Assembly (NCBI RefSeq): GCF_020618415.1
Contig: NZ_CP085344.1
Location: 1,139,001-1,203,000, forward strand
Direction of reading: 5' to 3'
DNA: 64,000 bases
Source: Cupriavidus sp. MP-37
GTDB taxonomy: Bacteria > Pseudomonadota > Gammaproteobacteria > Burkholderiales > Burkholderiaceae
Part shown: positions 36,822 through 45,641 of the stretch, piece by piece
Layout: each line of letters starts with the position of its first letter
Position numbering within the stretch: position 1 is the stretch's first letter
Translations under genes and position numbers: made by a program
The notes under the pieces: model-generated
The model's database searches: none
What the model was told of the DNA's origin: nothing
What the model saw: only the letters and a program-made list of their open reading frames with translations

Positions 36822-37475
36822 TCAGAACTGGAATTGCGACGGCCGGGCCGCGCCCTGCAGGGGCTTGACCGCGGTTTCGAACAGGTTGACCACCTGGTAC
36901 TCGGTCTCGGACACGCGCGTGACCAGGCGTGCTTCCATCACCGGCAGTTCGCCGACGAAGGCGGCGATGCGTCCGCCCACCTTCACCTGCGCCAGGATCG
37001 ACGGCGGGATCGCCGGCAGCGAGCCCGAGATGCAGATCACGTCGTACGGGGCGGCGGCGCCCCAGCCGTCGGCGGCATTGCCTTCGGCGACGTCGACGTT
37101 GGTGACGCCGGCATTGGCCAGGTTGGTGCGGGCCAGCTCAACCAGCTCGGGCACGATGTCGACGGTCAGCACGTGGCGGGCGCGGTTGGCCAGCAGCGCG
37201 GCCATGTAGCCGGAGCCGGCGCCGATTTCAAGCACGGTCTCATGCTTGCGCACCGCCAGGTCCTGCAGGATGCGGGCCTCGACGCGCGGCGCCAGCATGT
37301 TCTGCCCGGCGGGCAGCGGAATCTCCATGTCGACGAAGGCCAGCGAGGCGTATGCGGCCGGGACGAACTGCTCCCGCTTGACCACCGCCAGCAGGTCCAG
37401 GATTTCCTGGTCCAGCACGTCCCACGGGCGGATTTGCTGTTCGATCATGTTGAATCGGGCTTTTTCGAGATCCAT
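36822..37475 (-). CDS. pcm: Protein-L-isoaspartate O-methyltransferase family protein
   Basis: 217 aa. It contains the SAM motif VLEIGAGSGYMAALLA, the RP-x-V-L-D region near the start and MLAPRVEARILQDL. PCMT enzymes repair isoaspartyl residues in aged proteins. Some members adjacent to tolC lack the full isoaspartate site, so the exact substrate is not assured. ATG 37475 was preferred over an upstream ATG at 37535 because homology starts at MDLEKARFNMIEQQIRPW and AAGGA lies about 9 nt upstream. Confidence 0.9.
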   Translation of the reverse strand: MDLEKARFNMIEQQIRPWDVLDQEILDLLAVVKREQFVPAAYASLAFVDMEIPLPAGQNMLAPRVEARILQDLAVRKHETVLEIGAGSGYMAALLANRARHVLTVDIVPELVELARTNLANAGVTNVDVAEGNAADGWGAAAPYDVICISGSLPAIPPSILAQVKVGGRIAAFVGELPVMEARLVTRVSETEYQVVNLFETAVKPLQGAARPSQFQF

Positions 37476-37588
37476 CTTGCCATTCCTTACCAATGCCAAC
37501 CGCTGTCGGTCTGTGCGCCGGCCGCGCGGTGCCACGGCCGGACAGTCTTATCAAACCCGTTATTTTAACCTTGCGGGCGTCTCCGGGC

Positions 37589-37690
37589 TCATTCCGCGCT
37601 GGCCTCCGCCGGGGCCGGGCGCACAGCCACCGTGGCGCTCAGCGCCAGGGCCAGGCAGGCGGCGGCGATCAGCAGGGTCTTGCGCTTCAT
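37589..37690 (-). CDS. Putative 33-residue membrane or secreted micropeptide
   Basis: ATG 37690 overlaps the stop of the tetR gene (ATGA), the coupling pattern seen throughout this genome. The peptide has a basic start (MKRK), a 16-residue hydrophobic stretch (LLIAAACLALALSATV) and a short polar tail ending PAEASAE. It could be a signal peptide remnant, for example the start of a lost periplasmic efflux adaptor, or a genuine small membrane protein. No family recognised. Confidence 0.45.
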   Translation of the reverse strand: MKRKTLLIAAACLALALSATVAVRPAPAEASAE

Positions 37691-38484
37691 GTCGGGGTGC
37701 CGGGTTGCGGCGCGGCGGGGGCGGGCCCGGTGTCGGCGGCCATCGCGGCGGCGCGTTGCGCCAGCATGTCGTCGCGGATCACTTCCCAGATATACGGGCC
37801 CTGCTGTGGCGGCAGCGGCCGGTCGCGCGCTTCGCCGGCGGTCAGCCCGAACAGCAGCGTGTCGAGCAGGCCGTCGAGGAAGGCCTCGGGATCGATGTCT
37901 TTCTCGGCGGTGGCGCGCAGCGCGCGCTGCCACATCATCAGAAACACCAGCGGCGCGCAGATCAGCGTGGTGGTGGGGTTGGCCGGCAGCGCGCGGAATT
38001 CGCCGCGCGCCACGCCGCGCGCCAGCACCCTGGCGAACAGCTCGTCGCCCGGCACCATCACTTCCTGGTTATAGAAGCGGGCGATGTCGGGGAAGTTGGC
38101 CGACTCGGCCATGATCAGCTTGGTCAGCCCCGCCACCGGCGTGGCGCCGATCAGCCCCCACCAGCCGCGCAGCAGTTCGCGCAGCAACTCGGGCGTGCTG
38201 CCCTGGTAGGCGTCGACCAGGTCGGCGCCGCGCGCCAGGGCCGGCACCAGGTTCTCGCGCACCACTGACTTGAACAGCTCTTCCTTGTTGGCGAAGTACA
38301 GGTAGACCGTGCCCTTGGACACGCCTGCCGCCGCGGCCACGTCTTCCAGCCGCGTGGCGGCATAGCCGCGCTCGACGAACAGGTCCAGCGCCGCCGCCAC
38401 CAGTTCTTGCGGCCGCGCCGCCTTGCGCCGGCTCCAGCGCGGGCTGTCGGCGTCCTTGTGCGGATCGGCGGGTGGCTTGGTCAC
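37687..38484 (-). CDS. TetR/AcrR family transcriptional regulator
   Basis: 265 aa. The N-terminal helix-turn-helix is clear: ELVAAALDLFVERGYAATRLEDVAAAAGVSKGTVYLYFANKEELF, from about residue 25 to 70. The C-terminal ligand and dimer domain (TetR_C_33-like) is about 190 residues. GTG 38484 was chosen because a sigma70-like promoter at 38552-38580 would place the transcription start near 38545, so an ATG at 38580 would not be on the mRNA. A 13-bp perfect palindrome at 38529-38541 lies at the transcription start and is a candidate autorepression site. Target genes are unknown. Confidence 0.9.
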   Translation of the reverse strand: MTKPPADPHKDADSPRWSRRKAARPQELVAAALDLFVERGYAATRLEDVAAAAGVSKGTVYLYFANKEELFKSVVRENLVPALARGADLVDAYQGSTPELLRELLRGWWGLIGATPVAGLTKLIMAESANFPDIARFYNQEVMVPGDELFARVLARGVARGEFRALPANPTTTLICAPLVFLMMWQRALRATAEKDIDPEAFLDGLLDTLLFGLTAGEARDRPLPPQQGPYIWEVIRDDMLAQRAAAMAADTGPAPAAPQPGTPT

Positions 38485-38528
38485 GGCGGGCTTGCGAAGA
38501 CTACGGGGCACGAGGGGGCGCGTCGGAA

Positions 38529-38541
38529 AAGTTAATAACTT
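38529..38541. promoter_or_regulatory. Candidate TetR operator palindrome
   Basis: AAGTTAATAACTT: perfect 6-bp arms around one central base. It lies just downstream of the -10 box of the tetR promoter, where binding would block transcription. TetR regulators usually bind such short palindromes. Confidence 0.6.
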
Positions 38542-38551
38542 GTGGGTCAGT

Positions 38552-38580
38552 AATGTAGATGAGGCCCTGCGAGGGGTCAA
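38552..38580 (-). promoter_or_regulatory. Sigma70-type promoter of the tetR gene
   Basis: On the minus strand TTGACC (38580-38575), a 17-nt spacer and TACATT (38557-38552). Spacing is optimal and both boxes are close to consensus. Confidence 0.7.
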
Positions 38581-38766
38581 GCGCAGGCATCGGTCAGGGC
38601 GCGGTCAGGACTTTCCTTTGCCATGTGACGAAAAAGGCAGGGATGTTGGCGGCGGCCGAGCCGTGCTGACGACGTTTTCCTTTTATTACAGGATGTCCGC
38701 GGCCCTTCGGGCACAATGTCGCCTTTGTGTTGGCAGCCTGGCGGCTGCCGATCCCGAACCATCGTC

Positions 38767-39051
38767 ATGAGTTGCCGGTCAGACCTTTCCTGCCGCGCGG
38801 GCTGCGGCGCCTGCTGTATCGCGCCGTCGATCGCCTCGCCGCTGCCCAGCATGCCGGGCGGCAAGCCGGCGGGCGTGCCGTGCGCGCAGTTGCTGCCGGA
38901 CATGCGCTGCGCGGTGTTCGGCAGCCCGGACCGGCCCGCGTTCTGCGGCGGCCTGAAGCCGTCGGCCGAGATGTGCGGCGATTCCCGCGAGGCGGCGCTG
39001 CAATGGCTGGCGCGGCTCGAAATCCTGACCGCGCCGGCAGCGCACGCTTGA
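38767..39051 (+). CDS. YkgJ family cysteine-cluster protein
   Basis: 94 aa. The [15 protein letters not shown] pattern, then [17 protein letters not shown] and C near the end match the zinc or iron chelating CxxCxxCC arrangement of the YkgJ/UPF0153 family. The function of the family is not established. ATG 38767 begins the conserved part. It stands alone between the divergent tetR promoter and a lipoprotein gene 60 nt downstream. Confidence 0.85.
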   Translation: MSCRSDLSCRAGCGACCIAPSIASPLPSMPGGKPAGVPCAQLLPDMRCAVFGSPDRPAFCGGLKPSAEMCGDSREAALQWLARLEILTAPAAHA

Positions 39052-39111
39052 GACACGCCGCGCGGCACGGCGCGTGGCAATCGTTCCTGATATCCCGCAA
39101 TCGGAGGCAAT

Positions 39112-39672
39112 ATGATCCGGACTTCAAGACGGCGCTGGCTGGCCGTGGCTGCCGCGGCCACGCTGGCCGTGGGACTGGCCGCCTGCGGCGCCTTCCGCAG
39201 CGAGTACACCTTTTCGCAAAGCCAGCTGCAGGCGGCGCTCGAGCGCAAGTTTCCGTTCAACAAGCGCTACATGGAGCTGTTCGACATCCAGCTGACCAAT
39301 CCGCAGCTGACGCTGGACTCCGTGCGCAATCGCGTCAACGTGCAGTTCGACGCCACCATCGACAACAAGCTGTTCTTCAGCCAGGCCCTGAGCGGCCGCT
39401 TCGCGCTGGACAGCGGGCTGCGCTATGACGAGCCGACCCGCTCGGTGGTGCTGCAGGATCCGGAGGTGAAGCGCTTCGACGTGCAGGGCATGCCGGCGCA
39501 GTTCTCGCGCCAGCTCAACGCGCTGGGCGGCATCCTGGCCGAGCAGCTGCTGCAGGGCTATCCGCTCTATACCTTCCGCGAAGACCAGCTGCGCCTTGCC
39601 GGCACACAGGTCGAGCCCGGTACAATCACCGTTTTGCCTGACGGCATCAACGTCAAGATCAACCGCCCCTGA
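39112..39672 (+). CDS. DUF1439 lipoprotein (YceB-like)
   Basis: 186 aa. The lipobox is LAAC after a Tat/Sec-like hydrophobic start ([20 protein letters not shown]). The mature part, with [20 protein letters not shown] and regularly spaced beta strands, matches DUF1439, a tubular lipid-binding-like domain related to YceB of E. coli. Role in outer-membrane or lipid homeostasis is suspected. GGAGG ribosome site 4 nt upstream. The next gene, uppP, recycles undecaprenyl pyrophosphate. Confidence 0.87.
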   Translation: MIRTSRRRWLAVAAAATLAVGLAACGAFRSEYTFSQSQLQAALERKFPFNKRYMELFDIQLTNPQLTLDSVRNRVNVQFDATIDNKLFFSQALSGRFALDSGLRYDEPTRSVVLQDPEVKRFDVQGMPAQFSRQLNALGGILAEQLLQGYPLYTFREDQLRLAGTQVEPGTITVLPDGINVKINRP

Positions 39673-39752
39673 CCGGGGCGCATCGAACAACAATGCAGGC
39701 GGCCCGGCACGCAAGCCGGGCAACGCCTGTGACTACGTCTCTTTCGTTCCGC

Positions 39753-40634
39753 ATGGAAATCGCACTTGCCCTGAAAGCCGTGATCCTCGGCATCGTCGAA
39801 GGCCTGACCGAGTTTCTCCCCATTTCGAGCACCGGCCACCTGATCCTGGCCGGCCAGCTGCTCGACTTCAACGACGAGAAGGGCAAGATCTTCGAGATCG
39901 TGATCCAGTTCGGCGCCATCCTGGCGGTGTGCTGGGAGTTCCGCGCGCGCATCGGCAAGGTGGTGCGCGGCCTGCGCGACGACCCGCTGTCGCAGCGCTT
40001 TGCCGCCAACGTGGTGATCGCGTCGGTGCCGGCGATCGTGCTGGCCTTTATCTTCGGCAAATGGATCAAGGCCCACCTGTTCAACCCGATCTCGGTGGCG
40101 CTGGCCTTTATCGTCGGCGGCGTGGTGATCCTGCTGGCCGAATGGCGCGATGCGCGCCGCGGCACGGTCTCGCATCCGCAGGGCAATGCGCTGCTGGAAG
40201 CCGCCAAGGCCGGCGCGCCGCGCATCGAGTCGGTCGACGACCTGAACTGGCGCGATGCGCTCAAGGTGGGGCTGGCCCAGTGCTTCGCGCTGGTGCCGGG
40301 CACCTCGCGCTCCGGTGCCACCATCATCGGCGGCATGCTGTTCGGGCTGTCGCGGCAGGTGGCCACCGAGTTCTCGTTCTTCCTGGCGATCCCGGTGATC
40401 TTCGGCGCAACGGTCTACGAACTGTACAAGGCGCGCGCGCTGCTCAACGGCGACGACCTCGGCATCTTCGCGGTCGGCTTCGTCTTTGCCTTTTTGTCGG
40501 CTTTCCTGTGCGTGCGCTGGCTGCTGCGTTTCGTCGCCACGCACGACTTCAAGCCGTTTGCGTGGTACCGCATCGCCTTCGGCATCGTGGTGCTGCTGAC
40601 CGCGTACACCGGACTGGTGTCCTGGCACGCCTGA
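39753..40634 (+). CDS. uppP: Undecaprenyl-diphosphatase (BacA)
   Basis: 293 aa, eight membrane helices. The catalytic signature is [20 protein letters not shown] at the N-terminus, and the second motif [21 protein letters not shown] is in the middle. It hydrolyses undecaprenyl-PP to the monophosphate used by peptidoglycan and LPS synthesis and confers bacitracin tolerance. ATG 39753 was chosen; a GTG at 39729 is possible. The gene ends just before a strong intrinsic terminator. Confidence 0.95.
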   Translation: MEIALALKAVILGIVEGLTEFLPISSTGHLILAGQLLDFNDEKGKIFEIVIQFGAILAVCWEFRARIGKVVRGLRDDPLSQRFAANVVIASVPAIVLAFIFGKWIKAHLFNPISVALAFIVGGVVILLAEWRDARRGTVSHPQGNALLEAAKAGAPRIESVDDLNWRDALKVGLAQCFALVPGTSRSGATIIGGMLFGLSRQVATEFSFFLAIPVIFGATVYELYKARALLNGDDLGIFAVGFVFAFLSAFLCVRWLLRFVATHDFKPFAWYRIAFGIVVLLTAYTGLVSWHA

Positions 40635-40660
40635 CCTTGCACCTTGCAGTAGCGCGGGCA

Positions 40661-40694
40661 ACAAAAAAGCGTGGCAGATGCCACGCTTTTTTGT
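40661..40694. terminator. Bidirectional intrinsic terminator between uppP and trmB
   Basis: A 15-bp perfect inverted repeat with the 4-nt loop AGAT: the core GCGTGGC/GCCACGC is flanked by A6 and T6, so it works in both directions for the convergent genes. Confidence 0.9.
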
Positions 40695-40716
40695 TTGGTT
40701 TGCCCGTTTGCCGCGC

Positions 40717-41499
40717 TCAGGCGCGCTTGCGGAACACCACGTCCCACACGCCGTGCCCAAGCCGCACGCCGCGCCGCTCGAACTTGGTCACGGGTCGGTA
40801 ATCAGGCCGCTCGGCAAAGCCATCCGGCGCCGCCGAGGTGTTCTCCAGCAGCGGCTCCGCCGACAGCACTTCCACCATCTGGTGCGCGTACTCTTCCCAG
40901 TCGGTCGCGCAATGGATGTAGCCGCCCGGCTTCAGGCGCGCGGCCAGCAGCTTTACCAGCGGCGGCTGCACCAGCCGGCGCTTGTTGTGGCGCTTCTTGT
41001 GCCAAGGGTCCGGAAAGTAGATGTGCACGCCGTCGAGGCTGTTGTCGGTCAGCATATGCGCGATCACCTCGACCGCATCGTGCTGCAGGATCCGCACATT
41101 GGACAGGCCACGCTCGTCGATCAGCTTGAGCAGCGCACCCACGCCCGGCTCATGCACCTCGCAGCCGAGGAAGTTGTCCTGCGGCCGCAGGCCGGCGATA
41201 TGCGCGGTGGTCTCGCCCATGCCGAAGCCGATCTCGAGGATCGACGGCGCCTGGCGGCCGAAGGTCGCCTCCCAGTCCAGCGGCTGCGGCGCGTACGGCA
41301 CCAGCATGCGCGGCCCGACTTCCTCGATGGCGCGCTGCTGCCCGGTCGAGGTCCGGCCCGCGCGGCGCACGAACGAGCGGATGCGGCGCGGATGCGCAAC
41401 GCCTTCAGGATCGGCAGGAGAGGGGGCGGGCGCCGGTGCGGCGCTGTCTGCGGGCGCGGCGTCGTCGGCCGGCCCGGTGCTGGGGTCTTGGGGAAGCAT
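40717..41499 (-). CDS. trmB: tRNA (guanine-N7-)-methyltransferase
   Basis: 260 aa. Motifs: [14 protein letters not shown] (SAM site), [29 protein letters not shown] (signature) and [16 protein letters not shown]. It methylates G46 of tRNAs. The N-terminal 40 residues are Ala/Pro rich and not conserved. The ATG sits 7 nt after the T-tract of the terminator that follows tRNA-Gly, and there is no clear ribosome site, so a start further inside is possible. Confidence 0.94.
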   Translation of the reverse strand: MLPQDPSTGPADDAAPADSAAPAPAPSPADPEGVAHPRRIRSFVRRAGRTSTGQQRAIEEVGPRMLVPYAPQPLDWEATFGRQAPSILEIGFGMGETTAHIAGLRPQDNFLGCEVHEPGVGALLKLIDERGLSNVRILQHDAVEVIAHMLTDNSLDGVHIYFPDPWHKKRHNKRRLVQPPLVKLLAARLKPGGYIHCATDWEEYAHQMVEVLSAEPLLENTSAAPDGFAERPDYRPVTKFERRGVRLGHGVWDVVFRKRA

Positions 41500-41505
41500 G
41501 GCAAC

Positions 41506-41551
41506 AAAAAAGCCGCCGGGCGAATCACCGTAACGGTGGCAAAGGCGGCTT
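41506..41551 (-). terminator. Intrinsic terminator between tRNA-Gly and trmB
   Basis: On the minus strand AAGCCGCC (41551-41544) pairs with GGCGGCTT (41517-41510), enclosing a small hairpin CACCG-TTA-CGGTG, and is followed by T6. It ends the tRNA transcript and could attenuate read-through into trmB. Confidence 0.8.
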
Positions 41552-41565
41552 GTCTCGATGGGAAG

Positions 41566-41640
41566 TGGAGCGGGCGATGGGAATCGAACCCACGTCTTTA
41601 GCTTGGGAAGCTAAGGTAATAGCCATTATACGACGCCCGC
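41566..41640 (-). tRNA. tRNA-Gly (anticodon CCC)
   Basis: 75 nt including an encoded CCA. The acceptor stem is GCGGGCG/CGCCCGC with discriminator T then CCA. The anticodon arm TTAGC-TTCCCAA-GCTAA gives anticodon CCC, which reads GGG. The T arm is TGGG-TTCGATT-CCCA. The sequence resembles E. coli glyU. It is followed by an intrinsic terminator and then trmB. Confidence 0.95.
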
Positions 41641-41700
41641 GAACCCGCGATTTTATGCGGGATCCCGGGGCAGTGCAAGCGAGTGCCCGATGGGCCCCAT

Positions 41701-41943
41701 TCAGCGCCCGGCGTCCTTGTACGCGAAGTTCTTGCCGACGAACTGGCTGATATAGCTGCACAGCCCGCGTCCCGCCGTGGCGAGGCGCTTCATGTGTTCG
41801 ACATGGCTGCGGCCCGTGCTCCGGTAGTCGTAGGTGTAGACGCCACCGTCTTCGAACTGGACCCGGATATGGTCGGGGCCAAGTTCGTAGGCGATGATGC
41901 CTGATTGACCGCTGAGGTTTCGGTAGGGCTCCATGATCGCCAT
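41701..41943 (-). CDS. KTSC-domain-like small protein
   Basis: 80 aa. The segment IIAYELGPDHIRVQFEDGGVYTYDY resembles the KTSC fold (a short beta-rich domain sometimes fused to tRNA synthetases), and the C-terminal GKNFAYKDAGR is conserved in such small proteins. ATG 41943 or 41934. The family function is unknown. It sits between tRNA-Gly and an unknown plus-strand gene. Confidence 0.65.
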   Translation of the reverse strand: MAIMEPYRNLSGQSGIIAYELGPDHIRVQFEDGGVYTYDYRSTGRSHVEHMKRLATAGRGLCSYISQFVGKNFAYKDAGR

Positions 41944-42145
41944 GATATGTCGCGTTTGCCATGGCTGCTGGCGCCAGAACGGGTGCCGGCTGGCGCTGGC
42001 GCACGATCCGGCCTTGTTCGACACGCCGCTGCGCGAAGGGCAGACCGAGGTCCTGTCGCCGGGGCTGGGTTTCCGCGTCTACCGGGACAGTTGAGGCCAG
42101 GCGTATAGTGGCTGGCACGCCAGCGGCGGCACCGCCGGATGTGCC

Positions 42146-42556
42146 GTGACCCGCCCCCAAACGCCAGGACGCCTCACCTTGACCACAGACTTCTTCGCCC
42201 GCTTTGAAACCGAATGCCTGCCGCGCATCGCCGATGCGATCGGCCAGCAACACCGGCGCGTGCAACTGCAACCCTTGCCGGCCGCAGCGCCGGGACAGGC
42301 GCCGCGCTTGCGCGTGACCGGCGACGGCCCGCCGGAATTGCGGCGGCATCCGTATGCGCTCGATATCACGCTGGCGTGGGACGGGCTGGAGGTGCAGCGC
42401 CTGTTCGCGGCGGGCGGCGAGGCGCGCTTTGCCGGCTACCTGCCGGCGTTGCCGTCGAAGCTGCGGGCGTGGCAGGAGCCGCGCGGGATCGATTTCCGCT
42501 CGCTGTCGCAGGCCGACCCGCAGATCCTGATCGGCGGGCTCGATTTCGAGCACTGA
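42146..42556 (+). CDS. Conserved hypothetical protein
   Basis: 136 aa, about 126 if TTG 42179 (with AGGA upstream) is the start. Composition and codon bias look coding. There is no signal peptide or membrane helix; there are Pro and Leu/Ala rich repeats of short strands (LDITLAWDGLEVQRLF). No family recognised. It is convergent with the mutarotase gene 15 nt away. Confidence 0.55.
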   Translation: MTRPQTPGRLTLTTDFFARFETECLPRIADAIGQQHRRVQLQPLPAAAPGQAPRLRVTGDGPPELRRHPYALDITLAWDGLEVQRLFAAGGEARFAGYLPALPSKLRAWQEPRGIDFRSLSQADPQILIGGLDFEH

Positions 42557-42571
42557 GCGACGCCGCTTGAA

Positions 42572-43474
42572 TCACCCGGCGACGCGCAGCCGGCACACCG
42601 CGCTTTCCGCCTGGCCGGGCTCGATCCAGCGCAAGCCGTGGCCATGGTGGATGGCATCGGGCAGGCCCACCCACGGTTCCACGCAATAGAAGTCGGAGGT
42701 TTCCGTTTCGGACCAGGTGGTCACGGCATGCCAGGGCACGCTGCCGGGCAGGCCGAGCTCGAACCGGACCTGGCGGCCGGGCATGGCCAGTTGCGCCGCG
42801 GGGCTGCCGCGGAAGACGTGGAACGTGTCCTGCAGCCGTGGATCGGCAAGCTGGTAGGCCGGCTCGCCGGACTCGGCCGGCCCCGGGCTGCCATTCGGCA
42901 GCTGGCGCCTGCGCTCGGTGGCGGGCAGCGTCAGCGTCGCCGCTGCGCGCTGCGCGTGGGGCAGGGCGAAATAGAAGTGGTGGCCGGGATAACAGGGCAG
43001 GCGCTGCGTGCCGGGGTTGGTGGTGCGCAGCGTCACCTCCAGGCCGTCGGGCAGCAAGGTGTAGACCACGTCGAATACGAAGGCAAACGGATAGCCGGCG
43101 CGCGTGGCGGCGCTGTCGCGCAGCGACATCGTGATGGTGGACTCGGCGGCGAAGGCGCTGACGTCGAACGGCAGGTCGCGCGCAAAGCCGTGCTGCGTCA
43201 GGGTATGGACCGTTCCGCTCGCATCGCGCCACTGGCCGGGACTGCCATCGACAAAATGCCGTCCGATAAACGGGAACAGCAGCGGATTGCCGCCGCGGAT
43301 CTTGGCCGGGCGGCTCCAGTCCGCGGCGTCGGGCCAATACAGGATGTCGTGCCCGCGGTGCACCCAGCGGACCAGCCGCGCGCCGTATTGCGGCGCCAGC
43401 AGCAGATAGGAATCGGCCTGGCCGATCCGCACCAGCGGCTGGCCCTGGAAGTCTTCGGTTGGCAGGTTGTGCAT
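42572..43474 (-). CDS. Aldose 1-epimerase (galactose-mutarotase-like)
   Basis: 300 aa beta-sandwich protein. GARLVRWVHRGHDILYW, GGNPLLFPFIGR and the catalytic-type residues in TQHGFARDLPF and PGHHFYFALP (His), then SDFYCVEPWVGLPDAI with the late Glu, match the aldose-1-epimerase/YeaD family. It interconverts anomers of free or phosphorylated hexoses. ATG 43474 begins 23 nt after the stop of the acetoacetyl-CoA synthetase gene, likely one transcript. Confidence 0.85.
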   Translation of the reverse strand: MHNLPTEDFQGQPLVRIGQADSYLLLAPQYGARLVRWVHRGHDILYWPDAADWSRPAKIRGGNPLLFPFIGRHFVDGSPGQWRDASGTVHTLTQHGFARDLPFDVSAFAAESTITMSLRDSAATRAGYPFAFVFDVVYTLLPDGLEVTLRTTNPGTQRLPCYPGHHFYFALPHAQRAAATLTLPATERRRQLPNGSPGPAESGEPAYQLADPRLQDTFHVFRGSPAAQLAMPGRQVRFELGLPGSVPWHAVTTWSETETSDFYCVEPWVGLPDAIHHGHGLRWIEPGQAESAVCRLRVAG

Positions 43475-43496
43475 GGCCTGGACGATGTGGTGGTGC

Positions 43497-45521
43497 TCAG
43501 GTCGTTGCCGACTCGGCCTGGCGCGCCTGGAGGAAGCGCGCGGCGTAGTCGAAGTACCAGTCGAGCGTGTCGGGGTTGGCCATGGCGTCGCGGTTGGCGA
43601 TGCCCTGCGGCGCATGGCCCAGCAGCAGCTTCTTGATCGGCACCTCCATCTTCTTGCCCGACAGCGTGCGCGGCACGCCCGGCACCTGCACGATCTCGTT
43701 GGGCACGTGGCGCGACGACAGCGCACTGCGGATGCGCGCGCGCAGCGTGTCGCGCAGCGCGTCGTCCAGCACCAGGCCTTCGCGCAGCACCACGAACAGC
43801 GGCATGTACGACTCGCGGCCGAGGTATTCCAGGTCGACCACCATGCTGTCCAGCACCTCGGGCAGGTCTTCGACCACGCGGTACAGCTCACTGGTGCCCA
43901 TGCGGATGCCGTGGCGGTTGATGGTGGCGTCCGAGCGCCCGTAGATCACCGCGCCGCCCCGGCTGGTGATCTTGATCCAGTCGCCATGCCGCCAGGCGCC
44001 CGGGTAGGTGTCGAAATAGCTGTCGCGGTAGCGCTTGCCGTCGGTGTCGCCCCACAGGTAAAGCGGCATCGACGGCATCGGCTCGGTGCAGACCAGTTCG
44101 CCGACCGCGTCGACCAGCGGCTGGCCGTGGTCGTCGAAGGCTTCCACCTTGGCGCCCAGGCAACGGCACTGCATCTCGCCGGAATAGACCGGCAGCAGCG
44201 GACAGCCGGCGACGAAGGAGCCGGCGAAGTCGGTGCCGCCCGACATCGGCACCAGCCAGATGTCTTCGCGCACATGGCGGTAGATCCAGTCGTAGGCCTC
44301 GACCGGCAGCGGCGAGCCGGTCGAGCCCAGTCCGCGCAGGCGCGACACGTCGGCGATGCGGGCCGGCTCGATGCCGGCCTTCATGCAGTTGGTGAAGAAC
44401 GCCGCGCCGGCGCCGAACAGCGTCACGCCGGCATCGTCGACGAAGCGCCACAGCACACCGGCGTCGGGCCAGGCCGGGTTGCCGTCGTAGAGCGCGATGG
44501 TGGTGCCGAGCAGCAGCCCCGCCACCTGCGCATTCCACATGATCCAGCCGCTGCTGCTGTACCAGTGGAACACGTCGTCCGGACCCAGGTTGTTGTGGAA
44601 CGCCATCAGCTTGAGCTGCTCGATGACGATGCCGCCATGGCCATGCACGATCGGCTTGGGCATGCCGGTGGTGCCGGACGAATAGACGATCCACAGCGGA
44701 TGGTCGAACGGCACCGGTTCGATCGCCAGCGGCACGTCGTGCGCGAGCACGTCCTGCCACGCATGGACGCGCACCCCGGCGGGCGGCGCGGTGCCGCTGC
44801 CGGTTTGCGGCACCAGCACCAGGTCAGTCAGCGAAGGCAGGGCGGCGACCAGGTCGGCCAGCACCGGCGCGCGGTCGTAGACCTTGCCGCCGTAGCGGTA
44901 GCCGTCGACGGCGATCAGCACCTTGGGCGCAATCTGGCGGAAGCGGTCGATCACCGCCACCTGGCCCATGTCCGGCGCGCAGCCGGACCAGACCGCGCCC
45001 AGGCTGGCGGTGGCCAGGAAGGCGACGATGGTGGCGGGGATATTGGGCAGGTAGCCGGCGACACGGTCGCCGCGCTGCACCCCCATCTGGCGCAGCGCAT
45101 GCGCCAGCGAGGCGACCTGCGCTGCGAGCGTGGCCCAGCTGAGCTCGGCCAGCGGCTGCGCCTCGCCCGCGTAGCGGATGGCGGTGCGCTCGCGCGCCGC
45201 GCCCGTGCCGGCGTGGCGGAACACCTGCTGCACATAGTTCAGCGTGGCGCCCTCGAACCAGCGCGCGCCGGGCATGGCGCGCCGGTCCAGCACCTGCCTG
45301 GCCGGCGTGTCGAAGCGCACGTCGAAGTAGGCGCGCACCGCTTCCCAGAAGGCTTCCAGCTCGGTGACCGACCACTGCCACAGGCTGTCGTAGTCATCGA
45401 AGGCGAGGCCGCGCTCGGCGCGCAGCCAGCGCATGAAGGCGGCGATCTGGCTGCTGTCGCGGAACGCCTCGGACGGCGTCCACATCAGGTTCCCTTCGGT
45501 CAGGGGCGCTGTGCTGCTCAT
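43497..45521 (-). CDS. aacS: Acetoacetate-CoA ligase
   Basis: 674 aa ANL-superfamily enzyme. The AMP-binding loop is IVYSSGTTGMPKPIVHG at about residue 265, and the C-terminal catalytic Lys region is LSGKKMEVPIKKLLLG. The N-terminus (WTPSEAFRDSSQIAAFMRWL) is typical of acetoacetyl-CoA synthetases. It activates acetoacetate to acetoacetyl-CoA, feeding polyhydroxybutyrate or ketone metabolism. ATG 45521 is preceded by a strong AAGGAGGAG. Confidence 0.92.
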   Translation of the reverse strand: MSSTAPLTEGNLMWTPSEAFRDSSQIAAFMRWLRAERGLAFDDYDSLWQWSVTELEAFWEAVRAYFDVRFDTPARQVLDRRAMPGARWFEGATLNYVQQVFRHAGTGAARERTAIRYAGEAQPLAELSWATLAAQVASLAHALRQMGVQRGDRVAGYLPNIPATIVAFLATASLGAVWSGCAPDMGQVAVIDRFRQIAPKVLIAVDGYRYGGKVYDRAPVLADLVAALPSLTDLVLVPQTGSGTAPPAGVRVHAWQDVLAHDVPLAIEPVPFDHPLWIVYSSGTTGMPKPIVHGHGGIVIEQLKLMAFHNNLGPDDVFHWYSSSGWIMWNAQVAGLLLGTTIALYDGNPAWPDAGVLWRFVDDAGVTLFGAGAAFFTNCMKAGIEPARIADVSRLRGLGSTGSPLPVEAYDWIYRHVREDIWLVPMSGGTDFAGSFVAGCPLLPVYSGEMQCRCLGAKVEAFDDHGQPLVDAVGELVCTEPMPSMPLYLWGDTDGKRYRDSYFDTYPGAWRHGDWIKITSRGGAVIYGRSDATINRHGIRMGTSELYRVVEDLPEVLDSMVVDLEYLGRESYMPLFVVLREGLVLDDALRDTLRARIRSALSSRHVPNEIVQVPGVPRTLSGKKMEVPIKKLLLGHAPQGIANRDAMANPDTLDWYFDYAARFLQARQAESATT

Positions 45522-45641
45522 GTCTCCTCCTTGGGCCCGTCTGTCGCGGGTATCGGATGGTGGGCGATGGGGTCCCGGGCGCCTGTGGCGGCACCCGGGC
45601 ATCAGCGTGACATGATAGCCGGGGATGGAGGCGGTTGCCGG

